Below are positions 46,879 through 55,322 of a DNA stretch of 64,000 nucleotides, in pieces. Position 1 is the stretch's first letter. Each line of letters starts with the position of its first letter. The stretch is from the NCBI RefSeq assembly GCF_001894865.1, contig NZ_BCXA01000002.1, positions 62,001 through 126,000 on the forward strand, in the 5' to 3' direction. The translations under genes were made by a program, and so were the position numbers. The notes under the pieces were generated by a model. The model saw only the letters and a program-made list of their open reading frames with translations, was not told where the DNA came from and ran no database searches. This DNA is from Rhodococcus maanshanensis NBRC 100610 (GTDB taxonomy: Bacteria > Actinomycetota > Actinomycetes > Mycobacteriales > Mycobacteriaceae).

Positions 46879-48060
46879 ATGCGAATCCTGCACACCTCCG
46901 ATTGGCACATCGGGCGCACCTTCCACGGCGTGGACCTGCTCGCCGATCAGGCGAGCGCGCTCGAGGCCATCGCGGCCCTCGTCGCGGAGAACGAGGTGGA
47001 CGTGGTCGTCGTCCCCGGCGACGTGTACGACCGCGCGATTCCCAGTGCGGACGCGGTGACGGTGTGCAACAACGGTTTCGAGGCGATCCGCGCGGCGGGA
47101 GCGGTGATCATCGCCACCTCCGGCAATCACGACTCCCCGGCGCGGCTCGGCGCGGGCTCGGCCTTCTCGGCCGCGGGCGGACTGCACCTGATGACGCGGG
47201 TCTCCGAGGTGGATCGCCCGGTCCTGCTCGGGGACGAGCACGGCGAGGTCGCCTTCTACGGCCTGCCCTACCTCGAACCCGAGACCACAAGGGCGGAGCT
47301 CGGCGTGCCGACCGCGCGTTCACACGCCGAGATCCTGGACGCGGCGATGGCGCGCGTCCGTGCAGACCTCGGGGCCCGTGCCGTCGACGGCACCCGGCCG
47401 CGTGCGGTGCTGCTCGCGCACGCCTTCGTCGTCGGGGCAGAGGCGACCGGCTCGGAACGGTCCATCTCGGTCGGCGGGGTCGAGACCGTATCGGCCTCCG
47501 CGTTCGACGGCGTCGACTATGTCGCGCTCGGGCACCTGCACTCGCCGCAGACCCTCACCGACCGGGTGCGCTACTCCGGATCGCCGCTGCCGTACTCGTT
47601 CGGCGAGCGGACCCACCGCAAGGCGGTCTGGATCGCCGACCTGGACGCCGCGGGCCTCGCGGAGGTGCGCTGCGTCGACCTGCCGGTGGTGCGCGGACTG
47701 AGCCAGCTGACCGGAACCGTGGACGAGCTGCTCGAGGACGAGCGGTTCACCGCGGACGAGGGCAACTACGTCTCGGCGATCCTCACCGATCCGGTCCGGC
47801 CGCAGGACGCGATGCGCACGCTGCAGACCAGGTTCCCGCACATGGTGCACCTCGAATGGCAGCGACCCGAGGGCAGCGCGGACCTGCACTATGGGGAGCG
47901 CGTTCGCGGGCGCAGCGATCTGCAGATCGCCACCAGCTTCCTCACCGACATGCGCGGCGAGCCGACGGCGAGCGAGCTGCGCCTGGTCGAGCGCGCGCTG
48001 AGCGCCGCGGTCCGCGAGAACGAGCTCGGCGAACCGGCGGCCCTGGAAGAGATCGCGTGA
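46879..48060 (+). CDS. sbcD: Exonuclease SbcD (Mre11-like) subunit
   Basis: A 393-residue calcineurin-like phosphoesterase, the nuclease subunit of SbcCD, which opens hairpins and processes DNA ends. The metal-site motifs are MRILHTSDWHIG (Asp8, His10), VVPGDVYDR, SGNHDSP and GHLHSP. ATG 46879 gives the canonical N-terminus. The stop overlaps the sbcC GTG (GTGA). Confidence 0.95.
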   Translation: MRILHTSDWHIGRTFHGVDLLADQASALEAIAALVAENEVDVVVVPGDVYDRAIPSADAVTVCNNGFEAIRAAGAVIIATSGNHDSPARLGAGSAFSAAGGLHLMTRVSEVDRPVLLGDEHGEVAFYGLPYLEPETTRAELGVPTARSHAEILDAAMARVRADLGARAVDGTRPRAVLLAHAFVVGAEATGSERSISVGGVETVSASAFDGVDYVALGHLHSPQTLTDRVRYSGSPLPYSFGERTHRKAVWIADLDAAGLAEVRCVDLPVVRGLSQLTGTVDELLEDERFTADEGNYVSAILTDPVRPQDAMRTLQTRFPHMVHLEWQRPEGSADLHYGERVRGRSDLQIATSFLTDMRGEPTASELRLVERALSAAVRENELGEPAALEEIA

Positions 48061-51038
48061 GACTTCACAGCCTGGAGGTCTCGGCGTTCGGGCCCTTCGG
48101 CGACACCGCGACGGTGGACTTCGACGCCCTCGGTGCGGACGGCCTGTTCCTGCTGCACGGCCAGACCGGTGCGGGCAAGACCACGATCCTCGACGCCGTG
48201 GCGTTCGCGCTGTACGGCACGGTCCCGGGGGCCAGGCAGCAGGGCAAGCGGCTGCTCTCGGACCACGCCCGCGCGGGTTCGGTGCCGAAGGTGGTGCTGG
48301 AGGCGACCATCGGCGGCCGCCGGCTCCGCCTGACCCGCAGTCCCGAGTACGAACGGGCCAAGCTCCGTGGCACCGGCACCACCAAGGAGAACGCCAAGGC
48401 GACGCTCACCTGGCTGGACGGGCAGGGCCAGAACCTGACCCGCCTCGACGAGATCGGCGAGGAGATCGGTCGGCTGCTCGGCATGAGCGCGGACCAGTTC
48501 TTCCAGGTCGTGCTGCTCCCGCAGGGGGAGTTCGCGCGATTCCTGCGCGCGGACACCGACGAGCGGGGCGACCTGCTGGAGCGGCTGTTCGACACCACCA
48601 GGTTCGGCACCGTCGAGGACTGGTTCGCCGAACGCAGGCGTGAGAGCGCCGCGACGCTGGAGTCCGGACGCAAGTCCGTTGACCTGATGCTCGCCCGCGT
48701 CTCCACGGCGGCGGGCATCGAGGCGGGCGCCGACGCCGATCCGCTGACGTGGGCGCACAAGCTGCGGGCTGATGCGGAAGAGGCCAGGGACACCGCCACC
48801 GCGGAACTCGTCACGGCGAGGGCGGCCGCGACCCGGACCACCGCCGCGCTCACCGAGGCGACGCGGATCCGGGGTCTGCAGCAGCGAGCCGCCAGGGCCG
48901 AGGCCGAGCTGCGCACGCACGCCGAGGGCGCGGACGAGAGGGCCGCGCAGACCGAGGAACTCGCAAGGGCGGTGCGGGCCGCGCCCATCGCCGAGCTTCG
49001 TGCGGATGCCACCTCGGCGGCGGAAACCGCTGCGCGGGAATCGAAGCTGATGGACACCCTGGCCGAGGGCGTAGGCGCGCTCGACGAGGGCAGGGCGCTG
49101 CTGGCGCGGCTGTCCTGGCCCGAGGCCGCCGAGGATCGCGGCGTCATCGCCGCGACGATCCGAGGTTGGACCGACGAGGTAGCGCGGCTCGACGACCTGA
49201 TCGCCGAGTCGCTGGTCGCCGACGCGCTGCAGGAGACCGTGGACCGGCACGGCGAGCGTCGCCGCGAGCTCGCTTCCGCCGCAGAGGAACTCGAGCTCCG
49301 CCGGACGGCGCTGCCCGAGCAGCTGCGCGCCGCCGAGGACGACCTCGCCGCCGCACGGCAGGCCGTCGCGGCACTGCCCGCGCTCGACGAGGCACGGGGC
49401 AGGGCGGCCGACACGCAGGGCGCCGCCGTCGCCCTCGCGCAGCAGCGACTGCTCCGGGCGGACGCCGCGGACCGGCTGTCGGCGGCGCGGAGCCGACACC
49501 AGGACGCGCGCGGCCAGCTGCTCGACCTCCGCGAACGCCGGCTCGCGGGCATGGCGGCAGAGCTCGCGGCCGGGCTCGCCGACGGCGAGCCGTGCGTGGT
49601 GTGCGGCTCGGCGCTGCACCCGAACCCGGCCGAGCCGTCGGAGGCCGTCGTGACCAGGGCCGACGAGGACGCCGCCCGAGTGGCGGAGCACCGACTCGGG
49701 CAGGAGGTCGATGCCGCGGCCGAGCGCCTCGCGAAGGTCGATCAGGCCATCGAGGTACTGCTCGAGCGGGGCGGTGACCGTGATCCAGACCGGCTCGCGG
49801 CGGAGCTGTCAGCCGCCACCGAGGCGCACGCGGACGCGCATACGTTGGCAGCGCGCGAGCCCGCGCTCGCCGATCGCCTGTCCGGTCTGCGCGCCGAACA
49901 GGAAGGCCTGCAGGAACGTTCACGCGTCGCCACCGCCGAACTCGCGACCCTCGACGAGCGGATCGCGGGGACGGTGCACCAGCTGGAGACCATCCGGAAG
50001 CGGATCGCTGAGGCCTCCGGCGTGGACGAGAGCCCGCAGGCGCGTCGCGACCGGCTCGATGCGCTCGCGGCAGCGGTGTCGCGACTGCGAGACCTGCGTG
50101 TGCAGGTCACCGTCGCGCAGGAGACCGCGGAGGCATTGTCCACGAAGGTCGTCCGGTCCGCGATCGAGGCCGGGTTCGACTCGGTGGACGAGGCGGTCGC
50201 GGCCACAAGGGACGAGCGTCGGGTGGCGGCTGTGGAGGCCGCGCTCGCGCAGGCACGGGACCAGCGGGTGCGGGCCGAATCGGTCCTGGCGGAGGCGGAG
50301 GTTGCCGCCGTCGCCGGGATGGACGCCGTCGACCCGTCGGTCGCCGAGGCCGAGGTCGAGAGCGCGAACGCGGTGGTGAACTCGACCATTGCCGTCGCGT
50401 CGGAGGCCGACCGCAGGCTGGCGGACCTCGAACGGCTGGTCGCCCAGCTGGCGAAGGAGGTCGGGGCGCTGGCCCCGATGCAGCAGCGCCACGCGGAACT
50501 GGCTGGCCTGGCTGAGGTGATCGCCGGGCGCGGACAGAATGCCCGCAAGATGTCGCTGCGGTCCTATGTGCTCGCCGCCAGGCTCGAGGAGGTCGCGATC
50601 GCCGCCTCCACCAGGCTGCGCCGAATGTCCGGTGGCCGATACGAGTTCGTGCACACGGACGGCGCCGGGCCACGCGGCAAGCGCGGCGGGCTCGGCCTGG
50701 ACATCCGCGACGACTACACCGGGGTGGTGCGCTCGGCGAAGACCCTCTCGGGCGGGGAGTCGTTCCTGGCGTCGTTGTCGCTCGCGCTTGGCCTCGCCGA
50801 CGTCGTCGCCGCGGAGTCGGGCGGGCTGGTGCTCGACACCATGTTCATCGACGAGGGGTTCGGCACCCTCGACGCGGAGACCCTGGAGTCGGTGATGGGC
50901 GTCCTCGACGAGCTCCGCGCGGGCGGCCGGGTGGTCGGCATCGTCAGCCACGTCGACGAGATGCGCCAGCGGATCCCCAGCCGGCTGCACGTGATCCGCG
51001 GTCGGGCCGGGTCGAGCGTTGAGGTCGTCGCGGGCTGA
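48057..51038 (+). CDS. sbcC: Exonuclease SbcC (Rad50-like) subunit
   Basis: A 993-residue SMC-like ATPase. Walker A is HGQTGAGKT at 34-42, a long coiled coil follows, the zinc hook CVVC is at 513-516, the ABC signature is LSGGESFLASLSLALGLAD near 898-916, and Walker B is MFIDEGFGTLD near 929-939. It partners SbcD in DNA end processing. The long open frame extending upstream to 46212 crosses sbcD in another frame and is not coding. Confidence 0.95.
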   Translation: MRLHSLEVSAFGPFGDTATVDFDALGADGLFLLHGQTGAGKTTILDAVAFALYGTVPGARQQGKRLLSDHARAGSVPKVVLEATIGGRRLRLTRSPEYERAKLRGTGTTKENAKATLTWLDGQGQNLTRLDEIGEEIGRLLGMSADQFFQVVLLPQGEFARFLRADTDERGDLLERLFDTTRFGTVEDWFAERRRESAATLESGRKSVDLMLARVSTAAGIEAGADADPLTWAHKLRADAEEARDTATAELVTARAAATRTTAALTEATRIRGLQQRAARAEAELRTHAEGADERAAQTEELARAVRAAPIAELRADATSAAETAARESKLMDTLAEGVGALDEGRALLARLSWPEAAEDRGVIAATIRGWTDEVARLDDLIAESLVADALQETVDRHGERRRELASAAEELELRRTALPEQLRAAEDDLAAARQAVAALPALDEARGRAADTQGAAVALAQQRLLRADAADRLSAARSRHQDARGQLLDLRERRLAGMAAELAAGLADGEPCVVCGSALHPNPAEPSEAVVTRADEDAARVAEHRLGQEVDAAAERLAKVDQAIEVLLERGGDRDPDRLAAELSAATEAHADAHTLAAREPALADRLSGLRAEQEGLQERSRVATAELATLDERIAGTVHQLETIRKRIAEASGVDESPQARRDRLDALAAAVSRLRDLRVQVTVAQETAEALSTKVVRSAIEAGFDSVDEAVAATRDERRVAAVEAALAQARDQRVRAESVLAEAEVAAVAGMDAVDPSVAEAEVESANAVVNSTIAVASEADRRLADLERLVAQLAKEVGALAPMQQRHAELAGLAEVIAGRGQNARKMSLRSYVLAARLEEVAIAASTRLRRMSGGRYEFVHTDGAGPRGKRGGLGLDIRDDYTGVVRSAKTLSGGESFLASLSLALGLADVVAAESGGLVLDTMFIDEGFGTLDAETLESVMGVLDELRAGGRVVGIVSHVDEMRQRIPSRLHVIRGRAGSSVEVVAG

Positions 51039-51045
51039 TCCGGCC

Positions 51046-51076
51046 TTGACCTCAAGTGTGGTTGAGATCTTAGCGT
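51046..51076 (+). promoter_or_regulatory. MerR/SoxR-type promoter with 19-bp spacer
   Basis: TTGACC (51046-51051) and TAGCGT (51071-51076) are separated by 19 bp, the elongated spacer typical of MerR-family activated promoters. The spacer carries an imperfect dyad, CCTCAAG near 51050 and GTTGAGA near 51061, close to the SoxR-type CCTCAAG/CTTGAGG. The NmrA-like gene starts 25 bases further on. No merR or soxR gene is in the window. Confidence 0.6.
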
Positions 51077-51101
51077 CGTCGAGGACGAGAGGAGTTCGAC
51101 G

Positions 51102-51944
51102 ATGACAACACTGGTCACGGGCGCCACCGGAAACACCGGCCGCCATGTGGTGGCAGAGCTGGTGCGCCGCGGCGAGCATGTCCGGGCGCTGACCCGCGAT
51201 CCCGCTGCGGCCGGGGCGGTGCTGCCGCCGGGTGTGGAGTTGGCGGCAGGCACGCACACCGCGCCGGAGGCGTTGGGCGCCGCGCTCGAGGGCGTCACTC
51301 GACTGCACATCACCGTGACCGCAGGGCTCGCCGACGTCGGTCCCGAGCTGGTGCCGCGCGCGGTCGGCGCGGGCGTTCGGCGAATCACCGTGCTGTGGGG
51401 CGGGGGAGTCGGGCCGGTGGAGCAGGCCGTTGCGGATTCGGGCGTGGAGTGGACACGGCTGGAACCACAGGAGTTCATGTCCAACACGCTGACCTGGGCC
51501 GAGTCGATCAGGGCCGAGGGTGCCGTGCGCGAACCGTACGATTTCCCCAGCGCGCTGGTGCACGAGGCCGACATCGGGGCCGTCGCAGCGGCCGCACTGC
51601 TCGAGGACGGCCACGCGGGACGGGCCTACAACCTCACCGGGCCCGAGGCGCTGACACCGCGGGAGCGAATCGCGATCCTGTCGCGGGCAATCGGTCGCGA
51701 CATCGCGTTCGTCCCGATCGCCCACGAGCAGGCAGTCGACCGGCTGGTCGCCACCGGAGTTCCGCGGGCGGACGCCGAGTACGTCATCGGCTGGTACGCC
51801 ACCCCCACCGACGACTCCACGACCGTCGTCGACACCGTCGAGCGGGTGACCGGCCGTCCCGCACGGACTTTCGCCCAGTGGACGGCCGACCACACGGATC
51901 GCTTCCACGGGTCCTCGGTACCCGGGCGCGTGACCGCGACCTAG
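51102..51944 (+). CDS. NmrA-like NAD(P)-binding protein
   Basis: A 280-residue atypical short-chain dehydrogenase. The Rossmann loop is LVTGATGNTGRHV near residues 4-16; HEADIGAVAAAAL and YNLTGPEALTP are family blocks. There is no YxxxK catalytic pair visible, consistent with NmrA/HSCARG-type redox sensor proteins or quinone-reductase-like NADPH binders. It is preceded by a MerR/SoxR-type promoter, suggesting induction by redox-active compounds. Confidence 0.85.
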   Translation: MTTLVTGATGNTGRHVVAELVRRGEHVRALTRDPAAAGAVLPPGVELAAGTHTAPEALGAALEGVTRLHITVTAGLADVGPELVPRAVGAGVRRITVLWGGGVGPVEQAVADSGVEWTRLEPQEFMSNTLTWAESIRAEGAVREPYDFPSALVHEADIGAVAAAALLEDGHAGRAYNLTGPEALTPRERIAILSRAIGRDIAFVPIAHEQAVDRLVATGVPRADAEYVIGWYATPTDDSTTVVDTVERVTGRPARTFAQWTADHTDRFHGSSVPGRVTAT

Positions 51945-51966
51945 GCGGCCGACGGCAGGGCGGCGG

Positions 51967-53175
51967 TCAGGCGGAGCCGGCCTCCGCCTCGGCCGTCGCC
52001 AGCCCGGCCGAACCGGGTTCGTCGTCGTTCTCGTTCGTGACGGCGGGCCCGGGCTCGGTGCCGGCGCCCTCCTCGAGCTTGAGGTCCACCTGCTCGCCGA
52101 TGTACCGGATCACCACCGCGGCCACCGCGGCCACCGGGACCGCGAGGAACGCGCCGATGATGCCGAACAGCGAGCCGCCGACGGTCACGGCCAGCAGCAC
52201 GATCACCGCGTGCAGCTTCATCGTGCGGCTCTGCAGCACCGGCTGGAGCACATTCCCCTCGAGCTGCTGCACCGCGATGACGATGATCAGGATGATCAGG
52301 GCGGTGGTCCAGCCCTTCGCGACCAGTGCAACGAGTACCGCGAGGGCACCGGCGACGAACGCGCCGACGATCGGGATGAAACCGCCGATGAAGGTGAGCA
52401 CGGCGAGCACCGGGGCCAGTGGCACCCCGAGCACCACCAGGCCGAGGCCGATGAAGAACGCGTCGACGAAGCTGACCAGCGCCTGGGTCCGGATGAATCC
52501 GCCGAGGGTGTCCCAGATCCGGATGGACACCGCCTCGAAGTGGCGCCCGGCGCGGCCGCCGGTCACGCCGTGCAGCCACGGGAGGAACCGGGGACCGTCC
52601 TTGATGAAGAAGAACGAGAGCACCAGGACCAGCACCAGCGTCACGAGTGCCGAGCCCGCGGCGCTGACCCCGCTGAAGACGCCGCTGGCGATGGCCTGCG
52701 CGCTGGCCTGCAGCTTGTGGATGACCGCCTGGACGGCGGAGTCGATCTGGTCGTCCTGCAGGTTGATGGGCGGGCCCTTGATCCAGTCCTGTACCTGGGT
52801 GATGCCCTGGCTGGCCTTGTTCGCCAGTTCCGGTGACTGGTCGACGACCGACGGCACGATGAGCGCCACGATGCCCGCCAGGACCGCAAGGAAGGCGGCG
52901 ATGGTGATACCGGCCGCGGCGGCCTGCGGCACGCCACGAGCGGCCATCGCCCGAGTCGGCGGCCACAGCACGGTGGAGACCACGATGGCCAGCAGCACGG
53001 GGAGCACCCCCACCCAGAGGTAGCCGAGGATGTTCCACACCACCCAGCCCCCGGCGGCGATGAGCACGAGGCACAGGGCCCACTTGGCGAGCCACATCCC
53101 GCCGAGGCCGAGTATCTGGCCGCGGTCTCGGAATCGCCGGGTCCCGCTCGTCGAGGTGCTGGGCTGATCGCTCAC
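51967..53175 (-). CDS. AI-2E family transporter
   Basis: A 402-residue membrane protein of the AI-2E (PerM-like) family with about eight helices, a larger external loop near residues 125-190, and the conserved FIPIVGAFVAGALAVLVAL and QQLEGNVLQPVLQSRTMKLH region. Substrates range from quorum signals to ions and are unknown here. GTG 53175 follows AGGAAGGACC. The C-terminus is an acidic tail. Confidence 0.88.
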   Translation of the reverse strand: MSDQPSTSTSGTRRFRDRGQILGLGGMWLAKWALCLVLIAAGGWVVWNILGYLWVGVLPVLLAIVVSTVLWPPTRAMAARGVPQAAAAGITIAAFLAVLAGIVALIVPSVVDQSPELANKASQGITQVQDWIKGPPINLQDDQIDSAVQAVIHKLQASAQAIASGVFSGVSAAGSALVTLVLVLVLSFFFIKDGPRFLPWLHGVTGGRAGRHFEAVSIRIWDTLGGFIRTQALVSFVDAFFIGLGLVVLGVPLAPVLAVLTFIGGFIPIVGAFVAGALAVLVALVAKGWTTALIILIIVIAVQQLEGNVLQPVLQSRTMKLHAVIVLLAVTVGGSLFGIIGAFLAVPVAAVAAVVIRYIGEQVDLKLEEGAGTEPGPAVTNENDDEPGSAGLATAEAEAGSA

Positions 53176-53214
53176 GATGGTCCTTCCTGGTGGCATCGAA
53201 GGACGAATCTACCG

Positions 53215-53712
53215 TCAGCGCTCCTCGTGGCCGAGTAGCCAGCGTTTGGCGGGCAGTCCCCAGCGGAACCCCCCGAGCGATCCGTCGGTCCGCAGCACTC
53301 GGTGGCAGGGCACGAACAGCGCGGCCGCATTGCGGGCGCAGGCCGACGCCGCGCCGCGCACCGCGGCGGGGCGTCCCGCGCGGCCGGCGAACTCGGTGTA
53401 GGTGATCGGGTCCCCGGCGGGCACGGTGCGCAGCACATCCCAGGCATGTACCAGGAATTCGCCCGACTGCTGCCGGACGGCGATCGAATCGATGCCGGTC
53501 AGGTCGCCGCGGTGGTAGTCGGCGACGGCGCGGGTGACGGCGCCGAGGTCGCAGAGCCGGGTGAGTCCGGTTGGGCGCAGGCTCGGGTGGATCAGCGCCC
53601 GCAGCTCCTCGGGGTCGTCCGTCCATCCCGACGCCAGGACGGCGCCGTCGCCGTCGACGAGGGCGGTGAACGGGCCGATCGGGGTCGTGACGGTGGCGTG
53701 CTGGGCGATCAT
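53215..53712 (-). CDS. ogt: Methylated-DNA-protein-cysteine methyltransferase
   Basis: A 165-residue O6-alkylguanine repair protein with the acceptor Cys136 in VPCHRV and the following LGGFRWGLPAKRWLL. It accepts the alkyl group irreversibly. Its ATG overlaps the stop of the Ada/AlkA gene (ATGA), forming an alkylation-repair operon like Rv1317c-Rv1316c in M. tuberculosis. Confidence 0.95.
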   Translation of the reverse strand: MIAQHATVTTPIGPFTALVDGDGAVLASGWTDDPEELRALIHPSLRPTGLTRLCDLGAVTRAVADYHRGDLTGIDSIAVRQQSGEFLVHAWDVLRTVPAGDPITYTEFAGRAGRPAAVRGAASACARNAAALFVPCHRVLRTDGSLGGFRWGLPAKRWLLGHEER

Positions 53713-55205
53713 TTCTTGTCCTCCGTATCGGGGGTCGATGTGGGATTGAGTGCACCGCGTGCGGCAAGTGCGCTGCGCCACAAGTGCATTGATGCGTACG
53801 AGCGCCAGGGTGTCCAGCGCGAGGAGTCGGCCAGGTCGGCGCCCATCGCCTGCGCGCCCTGGCGGACGACCAGGTCCGTGTCGAGCAGCACGTCGGGGTC
53901 CGCGAGGGTGCGCATCACCACGTAGTCGGCCGTCCATGGTCCGATGCCCTTGTACGACAACAGATCCGCGCGCAGATCCTCCGCGGTCCGGCCGGCGTGC
54001 AGGGTCAGGGCGCCGGTGGCGAGTGCCTCGGCGACCCCGATGACGGCGTCGATTCGCCGGGCGGGCCCGGTGAGCACCTCGCGGCCGCGTGCGGCGATGG
54101 TGTCGGTGCCGGGGAAGCTGTGGGTCAGGTACGGGTCGGCGACCGGGGCGCCGAGCGCGGCCACCAGCCGGGCGGTCTGGGTGGACGCCGCGGCCAGCGA
54201 GATCTGTTGCCCGATCATCGTGCGCAGCAGGAGTTCGTCCGCGTCGATGCTGCCGGGCACCCGGATGCCAGGGGTCGCCCGTACGCCCGTAGCCAGCGCG
54301 GGATCGGCGGCGAGGGCGCCGTCCACCGCCTCGGGGTCCGCGTCCAGGTCCAGGAGATGCCGGAGCCGGGCGACGGCGGGCGCGAGGTCGCGCATGTCGC
54401 GCAGCGTGAGCTCGGCCCGCACGTAGTCGGGCAGGACGCGCAGCGCGACCACCCCGCAGCCGCGGGGGAGCCTGAGCGTTCGGCGGTACTCGCCGTCCGA
54501 CCAGCGCTCCATGCCCGCGACGGCGTGCCCGGACAGGAACCAGTTCAGCCAGCCCGCGTCGAGGGGTTTCCGGAAGGGCAGCCGCAGCGACACCGTGCCC
54601 TTGGCTGGCGGGGCGTCGGCGCGTTTGGCGGCCTCGGTGCGCATCGTCGAGGGGGTCACCGCGAACACCTCGCGGACCGTGTCGTTGAACTGCCGGATGC
54701 TCGAGAATCCGGCGGCGAAGGCGATGTCCGACATCGACATCGCCGTGGTCTGGATCAGCAGCCGGGCCGTGTGCGCGCGATGCGCCCTGGCGAGGGCGAG
54801 CGGTCCGGCGCCGAGCTCCGCCGTCAGCGCCCTGGTGAGGTGCCGCGACGAGTACCCGAGCGAGGCGGAAAGCGATTCCACCCCGCCGCGTTCGACGGCC
54901 CCGTCGGAGATCAGCCGCATGGCGCGGGCGGCGAGATCCGAGCGCACGTTCCACAGCGGTGAGCCGGGGGCGGCGTCGGGCAGGCACCGCCTGCAGGCGC
55001 GGTACCCGGCCTGCTGGGCGGCCGCCGCGGTCGGCAGGAAGCTGACGTTGCCCGGCTTCGGCGTGATCGCCGGGCACGAGGGCCTGCAGTAGATGCCCGT
55101 GGTCCGCACCGCGGTGATGAACTGCCCGTCGAAGCGGGCGTCGCGGGAGGACACGGCGCGGTAGCAGCGGTCGAAGTCGAGATGCGGTGCGGTCACAGTC
55201 ACCAC
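53709..55205 (-). CDS. alkA: Ada/AlkA fusion: methylphosphotriester sensor-AraC-DNA-3-methyladenine glycosylase
   Basis: A 498-residue three-part protein. The Ada zinc domain is residues about 10-80 with Cys40, Cys44, Cys71 and Cys74 (GIYCRPSC, CRRC); Cys40 is the expected methyl acceptor and trigger. An AraC-type DNA-binding region spans about 95-190. The AlkA glycosylase part (about 205-490) carries the helix-hairpin-helix LLSYKGIGPWTADYVVMR and a catalytic Asp in LLDTDL. The protein would sense methylation, activate its own operon and excise alkylated bases. The start is a GTG near 55205. Confidence 0.93.
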   Translation of the reverse strand: MVTVTAPHLDFDRCYRAVSSRDARFDGQFITAVRTTGIYCRPSCPAITPKPGNVSFLPTAAAAQQAGYRACRRCLPDAAPGSPLWNVRSDLAARAMRLISDGAVERGGVESLSASLGYSSRHLTRALTAELGAGPLALARAHRAHTARLLIQTTAMSMSDIAFAAGFSSIRQFNDTVREVFAVTPSTMRTEAAKRADAPPAKGTVSLRLPFRKPLDAGWLNWFLSGHAVAGMERWSDGEYRRTLRLPRGCGVVALRVLPDYVRAELTLRDMRDLAPAVARLRHLLDLDADPEAVDGALAADPALATGVRATPGIRVPGSIDADELLLRTMIGQQISLAAASTQTARLVAALGAPVADPYLTHSFPGTDTIAARGREVLTGPARRIDAVIGVAEALATGALTLHAGRTAEDLRADLLSYKGIGPWTADYVVMRTLADPDVLLDTDLVVRQGAQAMGADLADSSRWTPWRSYASMHLWRSALAARGALNPTSTPDTEDKK

Positions 55206-55258
55206 TGTGGCAGCGCGCGCGCGGCCGCGCTAGCGGGAATCGGACATCACCGTGGGGA

Positions 55259-55321
55259 CGTCGAGTGTGCACCTGCCGTCGCATCGCCCGAGGGCAAGCG
55301 ACAGCAGATGCACACTCGACG
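55259..55321. repeat. Family C palindrome, copy 1 (probable terminator of the GH5 gene)
   Basis: A 24-bp stem with two mismatches (arms 55259-55282 and 55298-55321, beginning cgtcgagtgtgcacctg) and a 15-base loop containing a small GCCC/GGGC stem. It ends one base from the GH5 stop on the minus strand. It is homologous to copy 2 at 57814-57874. Confidence 0.8.
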
Positions 55322-55322
55322 G

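Noticed and set aside
46212-48056. A 1608-codon open frame that would extend SbcC upstream through sbcD and rmuC
   Set aside because: The canonical SbcC N-terminus starts at GTG 48057 with a GTGA overlap to sbcD; the upstream part is the +1 shadow of sbcD and antisense of rmuC.
49144-49923. Long Arg/Pro-rich frames antisense to sbcC
   Set aside because: Shadow frames of a coiled-coil-coding region in high-GC DNA; no features of a real gene.
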